Shown here one piece after another: positions 1-9,210 of a DNA stretch of 64,000 bases. Below the pieces are notes generated by a model. The model worked only from the letters and a program-made list of their open reading frames with translations, was not told the origin of the DNA and did not search any database. The first letter of the stretch is position 1, and every line of letters begins with the position of its first letter. The position numbers and the translations under genes were made by a program. Source of the stretch: Butyrivibrio sp. GTDB lineage: Bacteria; Bacillota; Clostridia; Lachnospirales; Lachnospiraceae. The stretch lies in the NCBI GenBank assembly GCA_015056575.1, contig SVGA01000009.1, positions 58,698 to 122,697 on the forward strand. The letters run 5' to 3'.

Positions 1-1731
1 TACGGAATGAATGTTATGAGCGGAGGCCTCACGAAGGCAGCAGGCGGCAAGCTTGAGAGCGTGCTCGCCAGAGTGACGGAGCACCCCATAATCGCATATC
101 TGTTTGGAGTGGGAGTGACTGCACTGGTTCAGTCATCGTCAGCTTCCACCGTCATGGTCGTAGGCCTTGTTAATTCGGGCATCATGACTCTTAAGCAGGC
201 TGTAAATATCATCCTGGGAGCTAACCTGGGTACAACATTTACGGCGTGGCTGCTTTCACTTAATGCCATCAGCAGTGAGAATTTCTTTATAAATCTGTTA
301 AAGCCCAAGTCCTTTACGCCGTTCCTGGCACTTATAGGTATTGGTCTTTACATGTTTTCCAAGAATGACAAGAAAAAAAATATCGGAACGATCCTTCTTG
401 GATTTTCCGTGCTCATGTTTGGAATGAGTACCATGTCCGATGCGGTTTCACCCCTTAAGGACGTGGAAGGGTTCAAAAGAGTGCTGACATCCTTCAGTAA
501 CCCTGTAATAGGCTTCCTTGTTGGTATCCTCTTTACTATGACCATCCAGAGCTCAGCCGGAACCATCGGTGTTTTGCAGGCTCTGTCGCTGTCGGTTAAG
601 GTCAAATACAGCGTGGCAATTCCCGTTGTCATCGGTGCTGAGGTTGGTACCTGTATCACAGCCATTCTTTCATCCTTCGGCGCCAACAAGAACGGTAAGA
701 GAACCGCTCTTATGCACCTGTACTTCAATATTATAAAGGCAACCACCTTTATGATCCTGTTCTATGCGATCCACTCCGTTGTGAACTTTGCCTTCATGGA
801 CAACCAGATCGGTATGGTGGGAATCGCTGGAATACATACACTGGTAAACCTTGTGGCAACACCTCTTATGCTGCCTTTCTCAGAGATCCTTGTTACTCTG
901 GCCCTTCGGACCATTCCCATCGACGAGGCGGAGAAGAGAGAGAAGGAGGACCAGCAGGGCATCAGAACTCTGGATCCCAGGTTCCTTTCAAACCCGCCCT
1001 TTGCTCTTGAGCAGGCCCGTCAGGCAGCCATAGTAATGGCTACCATGAGCCGCGATGCCATGGCGAAGGCGATAGGTCTTTTGACAGATTTCGATGAAAA
1101 AGAGGCAGAGGAAGTGGATTACCTTGAGAGAAAGGTGGACACCTACGAGGATCAGCTGGGAACCTATCTTATGCAGATCAACGCCCATCACCTTGGCAAC
1201 AAGGAAAGCCATACACTGTCAGTGCTGCTCCATTGCATCACCGACTATGAGCGTATCAGTGATCACGCCCTCAACATCATGCAGAAGGCCAGGGGCATGA
1301 GCGAGAACAAGCGCAAGTTCTCACCCAAGGCCCAGCAGGAGATGGATATTTTCTCAAAGGCTGTCATGGAGATCGTTGAGCTGTCACTTCAGGCTTTCGA
1401 AAAAGAGGATGTGAAGACCGCCAAGTCCATCGAGCCTCTTGAGGAGACCATCGATACCATCAACATGGAAGTTAAGCGCCGCCATGTAAGGAGGCTTCGT
1501 AAAGGCAAGTGTACCATCGAGCAGGGCTTTGACCTGTCAGATATCGGAACAGATTTCGAGCGTGTGGCCGACCACTGCAGTAATATCGCGGTAGGCATCA
1601 TCGAGGTGGATGAGGACGCTTACGATGCCCACAGTTACATCCAGCAGCTCAAGGCCGACAAGGGCAAGGATTTTGAGAAGGCCGTTGAGTTCTATCAGAA
1701 CAAATATCTGCTTCCTGCAGTAAAGTACTAA
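1..1731 (+). CDS. Na+/phosphate cotransporter family protein with PhoU-like C-terminal domain (5' partial)
   Basis: The protein is a sodium-coupled phosphate transporter of the NptA/PF02690 type, acting in the cytoplasmic membrane. The reading frame is open to the left edge: two codons (Tyr-Gly) precede the first visible Met, and the family normally has a short hydrophobic segment before this GMNVMSGG-like start, so a few tens of residues are missing. The hallmark duplicated motifs are visible, QSSSAS near residue 42 and QSSAGT near residue 181 (counted from the first Met). They lie inside two homologous hydrophobic blocks that fill about the first 310 residues. From about 340 to 555 the protein is hydrophilic and helical, with PhoU-type helical repeats (ISDHALNI and VADHCSNI). 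It is followed after 19 bp by a serine hydrolase gene on the same strand. Family membership is certain; the transported ion pair is inferred from the family. Confidence 0.93.
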   Translation, partial: YGMNVMSGGLTKAAGGKLESVLARVTEHPIIAYLFGVGVTALVQSSSASTVMVVGLVNSGIMTLKQAVNIILGANLGTTFTAWLLSLNAISSENFFINLLKPKSFTPFLALIGIGLYMFSKNDKKKNIGTILLGFSVLMFGMSTMSDAVSPLKDVEGFKRVLTSFSNPVIGFLVGILFTMTIQSSAGTIGVLQALSLSVKVKYSVAIPVVIGAEVGTCITAILSSFGANKNGKRTALMHLYFNIIKATTFMILFYAIHSVVNFAFMDNQIGMVGIAGIHTLVNLVATPLMLPFSEILVTLALRTIPIDEAEKREKEDQQGIRTLDPRFLSNPPFALEQARQAAIVMATMSRDAMAKAIGLLTDFDEKEAEEVDYLERKVDTYEDQLGTYLMQINAHHLGNKESHTLSVLLHCITDYERISDHALNIMQKARGMSENKRKFSPKAQQEMDIFSKAVMEIVELSLQAFEKEDVKTAKSIEPLEETIDTINMEVKRRHVRRLRKGKCTIEQGFDLSDIGTDFERVADHCSNIAVGIIEVDEDAYDAHSYIQQLKADKGKDFEKAVEFYQNKYLLPAVKY

Positions 1732-1750
1732 TAAATTCGGGGATTGTGTT

Positions 1751-2908
1751 ATGAATATCAGAAAGCTGAACAGGCTGGATACTCTCATTGAGAAGCAGAG
1801 GGAATCCGGCCGCCTTCAGGGTGCTGCCATCTTAGTGGAGCACAAGGGCAAAAGAGTTTACGAAAACCACTACGAGCCTGACAGAGAGGACAGCATCTAC
1901 AAGATCTTCAGCATGACCAAGCCTGTTACGGCTGTGGCTGCCATGATGCTCTATGAGCGGGGCGAACTGGATCTTATGAGTAAGGTCTCGGACTATCTGC
2001 CCGGCTTTGAAAAATGTAAGGTTGTTTCTTCCGAGGGCATTCGCCCTGCAACTACGCCGATTTTGGTAAAAGATCTTTTAAATATGACCTCAGGTATCGT
2101 GTATGCCGGAGAACTTTTTGGTGAGGCTGAAAGACTGATGTCAAAGGTGTGGAAGGAGGCCAGGACCCAGCGGGAATCAGGCATCCTTAAGTCCAATGTG
2201 GATGTGTGCAATAAGCTCTCGGAGGCCGGTATTGCCTTTGAGCCGGGGGAGGCCTTCAGATACGGACAGTCTGCTGACATCATGGGCGGCGTCATCGAAG
2301 TTATTTCGGGAATGAAGTATTCGGAGTTTCTCAAGAAGGAAATCTTTACTCCCCTTAATATGGAGGATACGGATTTCAAGATCGGAGAGGGCAAGGAATT
2401 CAGACAGGCTGTACTCTACAGAAGGGATAAGAGCGGAAGAGCGGTAAGAGCAGAAGACGACGTAAGGCGCCGTCTTCAGATGGAGAATCCCACAAGAGAA
2501 CCCTGGTTTGAGCAGGGGGGCTCGGGACTCTATTCCACAGCTAATGATTACGCCCACTTTGCGCAGATGCTCTTAAACCGCGGCTCATATCACGGTAAGG
2601 AGCTTATCGGCAAGAAGACCATGGAGTTTATGGTGACTCCTCAGCTTACAGATCTCCAGAGGCAGACTTTTGATCTCGAGTCCTGCAAGGGCTACAACTA
2701 CGGCAACTACTTCAGGGTTCTTACGGATCCCGCCGCAGGCTGCAGCAACGGAAGCATAGGAGAGTATGGCTGGGAAGGCAAGGCCGGATCCTATTTCTTT
2801 GTGGATCCCACGGAGGAGCTGATCTTTATCTACATGCAGCAGATAGAGGGCGGCTATGACCACAGCTTTTTAAGAGGACTTAAACAGATAGTATACGGAG
2901 CAATCTGA
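1751..2908 (+). CDS. Serine hydrolase, beta-lactamase class C / EstB-like family
   Basis: A 385-residue penicillin-binding-protein-fold serine hydrolase (beta-lactamase family, PF00144). The catalytic SxxK is visible as S54-M-T-K57, following the usual DSIYKIF stretch. A tyrosine motif (FRYGQS, in the place of YxN) lies around residue 180. The third conserved strand may be the GKAGSYFF segment near the C terminus. There is no signal peptide or membrane segment, so the protein should be cytoplasmic and is more likely an esterase or peptidase-like hydrolase than a true beta-lactamase. The substrate cannot be told. It lies 19 bp after the phosphate transporter gene and its stop is 2 bp before the NUDIX gene, so the three are probably cotranscribed. 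Confidence 0.88.
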   Translation: MNIRKLNRLDTLIEKQRESGRLQGAAILVEHKGKRVYENHYEPDREDSIYKIFSMTKPVTAVAAMMLYERGELDLMSKVSDYLPGFEKCKVVSSEGIRPATTPILVKDLLNMTSGIVYAGELFGEAERLMSKVWKEARTQRESGILKSNVDVCNKLSEAGIAFEPGEAFRYGQSADIMGGVIEVISGMKYSEFLKKEIFTPLNMEDTDFKIGEGKEFRQAVLYRRDKSGRAVRAEDDVRRRLQMENPTREPWFEQGGSGLYSTANDYAHFAQMLLNRGSYHGKELIGKKTMEFMVTPQLTDLQRQTFDLESCKGYNYGNYFRVLTDPAAGCSNGSIGEYGWEGKAGSYFFVDPTEELIFIYMQQIEGGYDHSFLRGLKQIVYGAI

Positions 2909-2910
2909 CA

Positions 2911-3471
2911 ATGGAATTTGAATATATAGAGAAAAAAGAAGAAGGTAAGTTTATCACCAGATACGACCTGCATTACAGGACCAGCGACCACCAGGAAAAG
3001 GTCTACGAGATGATCAGCAGGGACAGGAACATCACAAGCTTTGAACAGCTCCAGAACGAGAAGGAAGACGCCGTTGCCCTTATCATGCACGATGAGAGTG
3101 GCGAGAAGATTCTTATCAACAAGGAATACAGAATGGCCATGGGCAGATGGATCTACAATTTCCCCGCAGGCCTTATCGATGAAGGGGAGACCCCGGAGCA
3201 GGCCGCAAGGCGCGAGCTCAAGGAGGAGACCGGACTTGATATCGTCAGGATTGACGAGTGGTGGGGCACCTGCTACAGCGCCATCGGTTTTTCCAATGAG
3301 AGGAATGCATGCTGTGTGGGCGTAGCCGCCGGCTCTTTTTCCAAGAGCACATCAACCCAGGAGGAGATCTCTGCCGGCTGGTATACCAAGGAAGAGGTAA
3401 AAAAGCTTTTGGCGACCGAGGCCTTTGCGGTCAGGACCCAGGCTTATTGTTATATGTGGATTAAGAGCTGA
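2911..3471 (+). CDS. NUDIX hydrolase (ADP-ribose pyrophosphatase-like)
   Basis: A 186-residue NUDIX hydrolase that should cleave a nucleoside diphosphate linked to another moiety. A complete Nudix box (GX5EX7REUXEEXGU) runs from G87 to L109, with E93, R101, E102, E105 and E106 all present, so it is expected to be catalytically competent. Length and the N-terminal beta-rich region resemble ADP-sugar pyrophosphatases, but substrate specificity cannot be read from the motif. The start codon lies 2 bp after the upstream stop. The TGA stop overlaps the ATG of the Crp/Fnr gene by one base, which suggests translational coupling of enzyme and regulator. Confidence 0.92.
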   Translation: MEFEYIEKKEEGKFITRYDLHYRTSDHQEKVYEMISRDRNITSFEQLQNEKEDAVALIMHDESGEKILINKEYRMAMGRWIYNFPAGLIDEGETPEQAARRELKEETGLDIVRIDEWWGTCYSAIGFSNERNACCVGVAAGSFSKSTSTQEEISAGWYTKEEVKKLLATEAFAVRTQAYCYMWIKS

Positions 3472-4103
3472 TGGGAATGAGAACAGATAAGAACGCGCTT
3501 ATAAGTCTTATGGGCCATTCCATTCACGAGACTCTGAAGAAGACCAGTTATCTTTTCAGAGAAGGTGAGCCGGTGGAGTCCATATTCATAATCAAGAAGG
3601 GCAGGATAAAGCTCTGCAGATTTGATTCTCTCGGCAGGGAGCAGATCGTCACGATCCTTACCGACGGAGATATGATCTGGGAAGGGATGCTTTTGGATGG
3701 CAGTATTTATCCCTATTCTGCGGTGTGCATCACAAGTGCCTCGATTTACAGGATCCGCGAGGATGATTTCGTTAAGATGGTCAATGATCCCGATGCGGCC
3801 ATGAGTACAATCATGCTCCTTAGTAAGAAGCTGCACGATGCCAACGAAAGAAACATGCTTTTGTCCACCAAGGATCCCATGGCGAGGCTTGCGGGATTTC
3901 TTATGTACAGAGTAGACAGGAGCGAAGACGACGATGTTGTGCTTAAGCTGGATGATATTGCGGCCAGCGTGAGCCTGCGGGCGGAGACGGTATCAAGAAA
4001 GCTCCGCGAGATGGAAAAGATGGGATTTATCGAGAGGCTGGGCCATGCCAGACTCCGTGTCCTTGACAGGGATGCCCTCAGAGATATTTATGTGTCCCAG
4101 TAA
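3471..4103 (+). CDS. Crp/Fnr family transcriptional regulator
   Basis: A 210-residue regulator with an N-terminal cyclic-nucleotide-binding-like beta barrel (about 15-125) and a C-terminal winged helix-turn-helix (about 140-205; the recognition helix lies around SLRAETVSRKLREME, typical of Crp/Fnr proteins). There is no Fnr-type N-terminal cysteine cluster, so it is not an Fe-S oxygen sensor; a small-molecule effector is likely but unknown. The start overlaps the NUDIX stop by one base (TGATG). An alternative in-frame ATG lies two codons later at 3477. Coupling with a NUDIX hydrolase makes a nucleotide effector an attractive inference, but nothing in the sequence proves it. Confidence 0.9.
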   Translation: MGMRTDKNALISLMGHSIHETLKKTSYLFREGEPVESIFIIKKGRIKLCRFDSLGREQIVTILTDGDMIWEGMLLDGSIYPYSAVCITSASIYRIREDDFVKMVNDPDAAMSTIMLLSKKLHDANERNMLLSTKDPMARLAGFLMYRVDRSEDDDVVLKLDDIAASVSLRAETVSRKLREMEKMGFIERLGHARLRVLDRDALRDIYVSQ

Positions 4104-4175
4104 ATTTTGGGTGGAAGCACCGATTTAATTGTGCTAAAGTAATAATGCATTACAAAATCTCCTAAGGAAAGGTGG

Positions 4176-4297
4176 TGGTTTTTATGAAGTCAGATCCTCA
4201 TATATGTGGCAGCGATTCTGCTCCCGGTCGAAGTACCATAAAAACCATACCGAAAGGAGATTATCATGGAAATCGAAGAAGAGAAAGTCCTTGCTGA
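4176..4297 (+). promoter_or_regulatory. Structured mgtE leader with candidate upstream ORF
   Basis: A perfect 11-bp inverted repeat (4176-4186 and 4237-4247, TGGTTTTTATG / CATAAAAACCA) brackets about 50 nt. Its right arm ends a few bases before the mgtE Shine-Dalgarno (AAAGGAG at 4253-4259). The left arm contains an ATG (4184) preceded by a purine-rich ribosome site (about 4164-4178). This opens a 37-codon reading frame that runs across the mgtE start and stops at 4295-4297. The arrangement would let translation of the leader, or a ligand, control pairing next to the mgtE ribosome site. I do not recognise a canonical M-box Mg2+ riboswitch here, so the class is unassigned. Confidence 0.45.
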
Positions 4298-5630
4298 GGA
4301 GCTGAAGGAGCTCCTTGACAGCAGACAGTACACCAAGCTTCGCCAGACAATATCCGACATGAACACCACAGATATCGCTACCGCCATGAGTGAATTGGAG
4401 GAAGAGGATTCTCTTAAGATGTTCAGAATTTTGCCCAAGGATATGGCAGCTGACGTTTTTGCAGATCTGGAAGCTGATGTACAGCAATATATCATCAGGT
4501 CCATGTCGGACCGTGAGGCATCCAACGTAATTGAAAATCTGATGGCCGATGACGCTACGGACATTCTGGAAGAAATGCCCGCCAGCGTTGTTAAGCGTAT
4601 ACTGGCCAATGCGAGCCCCGAGACCAGGGCTGATATCAATCACCTTCTGCAGTATCCTGAGGATTCCGCCGGTAGTATCATGACGGTGGAGTATGTTGAC
4701 CTGCGTGAAGATATGACCGTGGGCGACGCCATTGACAGGATAAGGAAGAAGGGAGTTGATTCCGAGACCATCAATATCTGCTATGTTGTGACCAAGCAGA
4801 AGGTGCTGGTTGGAACAGTGGCACTTAGATATCTTTTGATCATGGAACCCGGTGAGATCATCGGTGATATCATGAACACCAATGTCATCAGTATCAACAC
4901 CATGACCGACCAGGAAGAAGCGGCAAGAATGTTCCAGAAGTACGGTTTCACCGCGATGCCTGTTGTGGATGCTGAGTCCCGAATGGTTGGTATCATCACC
5001 ATCGATGACGTTGTGGACATCCTGGAAGAAGAGGCAACCGAGGATATCGAGAAGATGGCAGCTATTGTGCCCTCTGACAAGCCCTATCCCAAGGTTGGTA
5101 TTTTTGAAACTTATAAAAGCCGTATACCATGGCTTTTGTTCCTGATGGTGAGCGCCACTTTTACCGGAGCCATCATCACAGGCTTTGAAGATGCACTTTC
5201 CGCCTATGTTGTCCTTACCGCATATATTCCGATGCTGATGGATACCGGCGGTAATGCAGGTTCCCAGGCCAGCGTTTCCATCATCCGTGGTCTGTCGCTT
5301 AAGGAGATTGAATTTGCGGATCTGTTCAGGATCATCTGGAAGGAGATAAGAGTTGCGGTTCTGTGCGGAATGACACTGGCGGCAGCCAACTTCTTAAAGC
5401 TCTTGTTCTTTGACAGACTGGACATCGCAGTTGCGGCAGTAATTTGCCTGACGCTGTTTATCGTAGTACTTATCGCCAAAATGGTGGGCTGTTGCCTTCC
5501 CATGCTGGCTTCGAGACTTGGCTTCGACCCGGCGGTTATGGCCAGTCCCTTTATCACAACCATCGTAGATGCGCTGTCGCTTCTTGTTTACTTCAATATT
5601 GCCACCAATGCACTGCATCTGGTGAGCTGA
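4266..5630 (+). CDS. mgtE: Magnesium transporter MgtE
   Basis: A 454-residue Mg2+ channel/transporter of the cytoplasmic membrane. The N-terminal acidic helical superhelix domain spans about 1-130. Two CBS domains follow (about 135-260, including the IMNTNVISI and VGIITIDDVVDILEEE stretches that mark CBS pairs in MgtE). A five-helix membrane domain fills the C-terminal third, with the conserved PMLMDTGGNAGSQ segment of the pore. Length matches bacterial MgtE proteins. The start is the ATG after AAAGGAG. In the family the cytosolic domains bind Mg2+ and close the pore when internal Mg2+ is high. The gene stands alone behind a structured leader, suggesting separate control. Confidence 0.97.
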   Translation: MEIEEEKVLAEELKELLDSRQYTKLRQTISDMNTTDIATAMSELEEEDSLKMFRILPKDMAADVFADLEADVQQYIIRSMSDREASNVIENLMADDATDILEEMPASVVKRILANASPETRADINHLLQYPEDSAGSIMTVEYVDLREDMTVGDAIDRIRKKGVDSETINICYVVTKQKVLVGTVALRYLLIMEPGEIIGDIMNTNVISINTMTDQEEAARMFQKYGFTAMPVVDAESRMVGIITIDDVVDILEEEATEDIEKMAAIVPSDKPYPKVGIFETYKSRIPWLLFLMVSATFTGAIITGFEDALSAYVVLTAYIPMLMDTGGNAGSQASVSIIRGLSLKEIEFADLFRIIWKEIRVAVLCGMTLAAANFLKLLFFDRLDIAVAAVICLTLFIVVLIAKMVGCCLPMLASRLGFDPAVMASPFITTIVDALSLLVYFNIATNALHLVS

Positions 5631-5638
5631 GCAGACAA

Positions 5639-5810
5639 AAGACATCCCTTTGAAAATACTTGTGTTCGTCTGCGGTGTGTTTTTCTAAAACTCAAAAAAC
5701 AGCAAATGCCTCATTTCGACGTTGCTCAGAGAAATCGGCATTTGCTGTTTTATTTGTTTTGAAAAACATCATCCTCGTCCGAGAACTTCGTATTTTCAAA
5801 GGGATGTCTT
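5639..5810. repeat. 172-bp nested palindrome between convergent genes (MITE-like / bidirectional terminator)
   Basis: Perfect 21-bp terminal inverted repeats (5639-5659 and 5790-5810, beginning AAGACATCCC) enclose an imperfect palindrome. Its core has perfect 15-bp arms (5696-5710 AAAACAGCAAATGCC and 5737-5751). The core is followed on the plus strand by TTTTATTTG, so it can end mgtE transcription. Read from the other strand it could also end the convergent aminotransferase gene. The long terminal repeats are more than a terminator needs and suggest a small non-autonomous mobile element. No target duplication was evident, and I saw no second copy in the window. Confidence 0.75.
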
Positions 5811-5859
5811 AGGGCTGGCCCCACTCACATAGGTTCGTAGAAGTTCTGTAAAGTGAGTG

Positions 5860-7155
5860 TCAGGCTTCGCTAAGCTCCTTGAGATACTTTTCTGCTGCGA
5901 CGATCCTTACGCAGGTGGTGAAGATCTCCATGGCCATCTTCAGGTCGTTGAGGTTCGGGAATGTAGGTGCGATCCTGATGTTGCTGTCATGAGGATCCTT
6001 GCCGTAGGGCCAGGTTGCACCTGCATTTGTCATGGTCACTCCCGCCTTCTTGGCTCTGTCAACGATTGCCTTGGCGCATCCTTCGGGAGCATCAAAGCTG
6101 ATGAAGTATCCGCCATTGGGCTTTGTCCAGCTGCCTATGCCACAGGGAGCCAGGTCTTTTTCCAGGGCATCTATAACTGCCTCAAACTTGGGTCTGATGA
6201 TGGCTGCGTGCTTCTTCATATGCTCCTTCATTCCGTTGATATCGCCGAAGAAACGAACGTGACGAAGCTGATTAACCTTGTCGTGACCGATGGTCTGGTA
6301 GGTGAGCTGCGCTTTGATCTCCTCAAGGTTATTGAGGGAGGTGGCAATTGCAGCAATTCCGCTTCCGGGGAAAGTGATCTTGGAAGTGGAAGAGAACTTG
6401 TAGACCATATCGGGACTTCCGGCCTTCTTGCACTCTTCAAGGATCTCAATAAGATAATCCTGATTATCGTCGTAAAGATGGTGGATTCCGTAGGCGTTGT
6501 CCCAGAAGATACGGAAATCTCTTGCTGCGGGGCGGAGCCTTGCAAAGCGTCTTACGGTCTCGTCTGAATAGGAATATCCCTGAGGGTTGGAGTACTTGGG
6601 CACGCACCAGATTCCCTTGATGGATTCATCATGAGCCACAAGTCTTTCAACTTCGTCCATATCAGGACCTGTGGGAGTCATTCTTACAGGGATCATCTCG
6701 ATCCCGAAATATTCTGTTATAGCAAAGTGTCTGTCATAACCGGGAACCGGGCAGAGGAACTTAACCTTGTCCAGCTTGCACCAGGGAGTGTTGCCCATGA
6801 TGCCGTGGGTATATGCTCTTGAAACCGTGTCATACATTACGTTGAGAGATGAGTTGCCGTAAATGATGATGTTCTCGGGCTTGTTCTCCATCATGGCGCC
6901 AATAAGGACCTTGGCCTCGTGGATTCCGGTGAGAACTCCGTAGTTACGACAATCTGTACCGTCTTCACAGGAAAGATCCGCCTCTGAATTGAGGGCGTCC
7001 ATCATTCCCATGGAAAGATCCAGCTGCTCACGACAGGGCTTTCCTCTTGCCATATTGAGGGAGAGCTCCATCTCCTGGTATTTCTTGTACTCTGCCTTGA
7101 GCTTGACAATTTCCTGCTCAAGTTCCTGTTTGTTCATCTCTGCGTATTTTTTCAC
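5860..7155 (-). CDS. Aspartate aminotransferase, type Ic (MocR-like class I/II PLP enzyme)
   Basis: A 431-residue pyridoxal-phosphate aminotransferase of fold type I. The sequence resembles the type Ic aspartate aminotransferases (PF12897, Corynebacterium AspT group) rather than the shorter AspC types. The marks are a long N-terminal helix, the LSLNMARGKPCREQLDLS opening, YGNSSLN for phosphate/ring contacts and the NPQGYSYSD segment. The PLP lysine lies in the KFSSTSKITFPG motif, and the C-terminal substrate-binding arginine region is NIRIAPTFP. It should interconvert aspartate plus 2-oxoglutarate and oxaloacetate plus glutamate. It is transcribed divergently from aspS, from a promoter that appears to share its -35 box. 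Its 3' end faces mgtE across the nested palindrome. Confidence 0.9.
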   Translation of the reverse strand: MKKYAEMNKQELEQEIVKLKAEYKKYQEMELSLNMARGKPCREQLDLSMGMMDALNSEADLSCEDGTDCRNYGVLTGIHEAKVLIGAMMENKPENIIIYGNSSLNVMYDTVSRAYTHGIMGNTPWCKLDKVKFLCPVPGYDRHFAITEYFGIEMIPVRMTPTGPDMDEVERLVAHDESIKGIWCVPKYSNPQGYSYSDETVRRFARLRPAARDFRIFWDNAYGIHHLYDDNQDYLIEILEECKKAGSPDMVYKFSSTSKITFPGSGIAAIATSLNNLEEIKAQLTYQTIGHDKVNQLRHVRFFGDINGMKEHMKKHAAIIRPKFEAVIDALEKDLAPCGIGSWTKPNGGYFISFDAPEGCAKAIVDRAKKAGVTMTNAGATWPYGKDPHDSNIRIAPTFPNLNDLKMAMEIFTTCVRIVAAEKYLKELSEA

Positions 7156-7225
7156 GACGTTGCTCCTTTTGAAAGAACTTCATTTAGAAAGTTGAATATG
7201 CATTGTTGTATAATTGTATACAGGC

Positions 7226-7277
7226 ATTATACAGGAAAGAGTTGGCTCTTGCAACAATTAATACATTGCATTAAAAT
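7226..7277. promoter_or_regulatory. Divergent promoters for the aminotransferase and aspS sharing a palindromic -35 hexamer
   Basis: TTGCAA at 7249-7254 is its own reverse complement. Rightwards, 17 nt separate it from TAAAAT (7272-7277), which would serve aspS with a start of transcription near 7284. Leftwards, 17 nt separate it from TATAAT on the minus strand (7226-7231), which would serve the aminotransferase. Both spacings are ideal for the vegetative sigma factor. If both are real, the two promoters are mutually exclusive at any instant. Confidence 0.6.
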
Positions 7278-7336
7278 ATGTGGGTGTTAATAACAATTGA
7301 TATGACATTAATATTAGTAGAAATGGAGTAATACCT

Positions 7337-9184
7337 ATGATGCAGTCACGTACACATAACTGTGGTGAGCTCCGCATAGAGAATGCAGGTCAGCAGGTTA
7401 AGCTTGTAGGCTGGCTTGAGAATATGCGTGAGGTGGGAAGCGGCCTTGGATTCGTAGTCCTTCGCGACTTCTACGGCACAACACAGATCGTTCTTGAGAC
7501 AGAGGAGATGGTTAAGACAGCCAAGGCTATCACCAAGGAGTCAACCATATCCGTTAAGGGTGTTGTAAGAGAGCGCAGCTCCAAGAACCCCAAGCAGGCA
7601 ACAGGAGATATCGAGGTAGTTCCCGAGTCCATCGAGGTTCTGGGAAGATGCCGTTACAACGAGCTTCCTTTTGAGATCAATCACTCAAGAGAGGCCGATG
7701 AGACAGCACGTCTCAAATATCGTTATCTTGACCTTCGTAATCCCGAGGTTAAGAAGAATATCATCTTAAGATGCAATGTTATCGCAGCTCTTCGTCAGGC
7801 TATGATGGAGCATGGATTCATGGAGATCACAACTCCCATCCTTACAGCTTCTTCACCTGAGGGCGCAAGAGATTACCTTGTTCCCGCAAGAAAGCACCCC
7901 GGCAAGTTCTATGCTCTGCCCCAGGCACCTCAGCAGTTCAAGCAGCTGCTCATGACAGCAGGTTTTGACCGTTACTTCCAGATTGCACCCTGCTTCCGTG
8001 ATGAGGATGCAAGAGGAGACAGAAGCCCGGGAGAATTCTATCAGCTTGATATGGAGATGGCTTTTGCTACTCAGGAAGATGTATTCTCAGTTTGTGAGGA
8101 TGTACTTCCTCCCGTATTCGAGGAATTCGGTACCTATGACCACGCATCAAAGGCTCCTTTTACAAGAATTCCTTATCTTGAGGCTATGGAGAAATACGGT
8201 TCAGATAAGCCCGACCTTAGAATCGACCTTACAGTTCAGGATGTTACCGAGACTCTTAAGGATTGCGGTTTCGGACCTTTCGCTACTACTGTATCAGCTG
8301 AGGCTGCAGAGAGGAGTGAGGGCGCTCTCAAAGAGGGAGATGCTACAAACGTAAGGATCAAGGCTGTTGTTATCTCTGACTTCAAGGAGAGCCGTAAGTT
8401 TATCGACAAGCACATCGGAGACGTAGAGGTTCAGTCCGGCGGCAAGGCTTACTGGTTCAGAATGGATGAGAACGGCGAGCTGGTTGGAGGAATCTCCAAG
8501 TTTGTTGCTCCCATCAAGGACGCAGTTGTTTCGGCTCTTTCACTTAAGGCAGGTGACCTGGTTGTTCTTTCTTCAGGCAAGCTTGCAGCAGCTCAGAAGG
8601 TTGCCGGCGTTATTGTTAAGACTTTTGGCGCAGCAGTTCCCGGTCACATGGACAAAGAGAAATACGAGTTCTGCTGGATTGTTGATTTCCCTATGTACGA
8701 GATCGGTGAGGAGTCAGGCGAGCTTGAGTTCTGCCACAATCCTTTCTCAATGCCTTCAGGCGGTCTTGAGACCCTTCTTAAGGCCGAGAGAGGCGAGATC
8801 GATCCTCTTTCCATCACAGCAGATCAGTATGACCTTGTTGTAAACGGAATCGAGCTTTCATCAGGAGCTGTCCGTAACCACGATCCTGAGATCATGATCA
8901 AGGCCTTCGAGATGGTTCGCCTTGGTGAGGATGATGTTAAGGCCAAGTTCCCCGCTATGTACAACGCTTTCTGCTACGGCGCTCCGCCTCACGCAGGAAT
9001 CGCTCCCGGCGTAGACCGTATGGTTATGCTTCTTGCAGGAGAGGATACTATCAGAGAGATCATTCCTTTCCCTATGAACAAGAACGCTCAGGATATCATG
9101 ATGGGTGCTCCGGGATTCGTAACAGACAAGCAGCTTGACGAGCTTCACATCAAAGTGGATGTTCCTGCAGATGCAGAGGAATAA
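7337..9184 (+). CDS. aspS: Aspartate--tRNA ligase
   Basis: A 615-residue class IIb aminoacyl-tRNA synthetase that charges tRNA-Asp in the cytoplasm. The N-terminal OB-fold anticodon-binding domain occupies about 1-110. The class II core follows, with motif 1 around FMEITTPILTASSPEG, motif 2 at FRDEDARGDRSPGEFYQLD and motif 3 near the C terminus (GAPPHAGIAPGVDRMVMLL). A bacterial GAD insertion domain sits at about 290-420. The SPGEFYQLD form of motif 2 is the variant I associate with alphaproteobacterial-type enzymes rather than the E. coli QPEFTQID form. Two adjacent ATGs (7337 and 7340) are possible starts behind GGAG. No T-box leader is seen. A strong terminator follows. Confidence 0.97.
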   Translation: MMQSRTHNCGELRIENAGQQVKLVGWLENMREVGSGLGFVVLRDFYGTTQIVLETEEMVKTAKAITKESTISVKGVVRERSSKNPKQATGDIEVVPESIEVLGRCRYNELPFEINHSREADETARLKYRYLDLRNPEVKKNIILRCNVIAALRQAMMEHGFMEITTPILTASSPEGARDYLVPARKHPGKFYALPQAPQQFKQLLMTAGFDRYFQIAPCFRDEDARGDRSPGEFYQLDMEMAFATQEDVFSVCEDVLPPVFEEFGTYDHASKAPFTRIPYLEAMEKYGSDKPDLRIDLTVQDVTETLKDCGFGPFATTVSAEAAERSEGALKEGDATNVRIKAVVISDFKESRKFIDKHIGDVEVQSGGKAYWFRMDENGELVGGISKFVAPIKDAVVSALSLKAGDLVVLSSGKLAAAQKVAGVIVKTFGAAVPGHMDKEKYEFCWIVDFPMYEIGEESGELEFCHNPFSMPSGGLETLLKAERGEIDPLSITADQYDLVVNGIELSSGAVRNHDPEIMIKAFEMVRLGEDDVKAKFPAMYNAFCYGAPPHAGIAPGVDRMVMLLAGEDTIREIIPFPMNKNAQDIMMGAPGFVTDKQLDELHIKVDVPADAEE

Positions 9185-9210
9185 GAAGAATAGATTATAA
9201 AGATATTTGT

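Noticed and set aside
5857..6567. 236-codon plus-strand open frame
   Set aside because: Antisense to the type Ic aminotransferase gene; no family resemblance.
7156..7336. T-box riboswitch upstream of aspS
   Set aside because: The region is short and AT-rich, with no T-box consensus, specifier loop or antiterminator hairpin; an ordinary promoter explains it.
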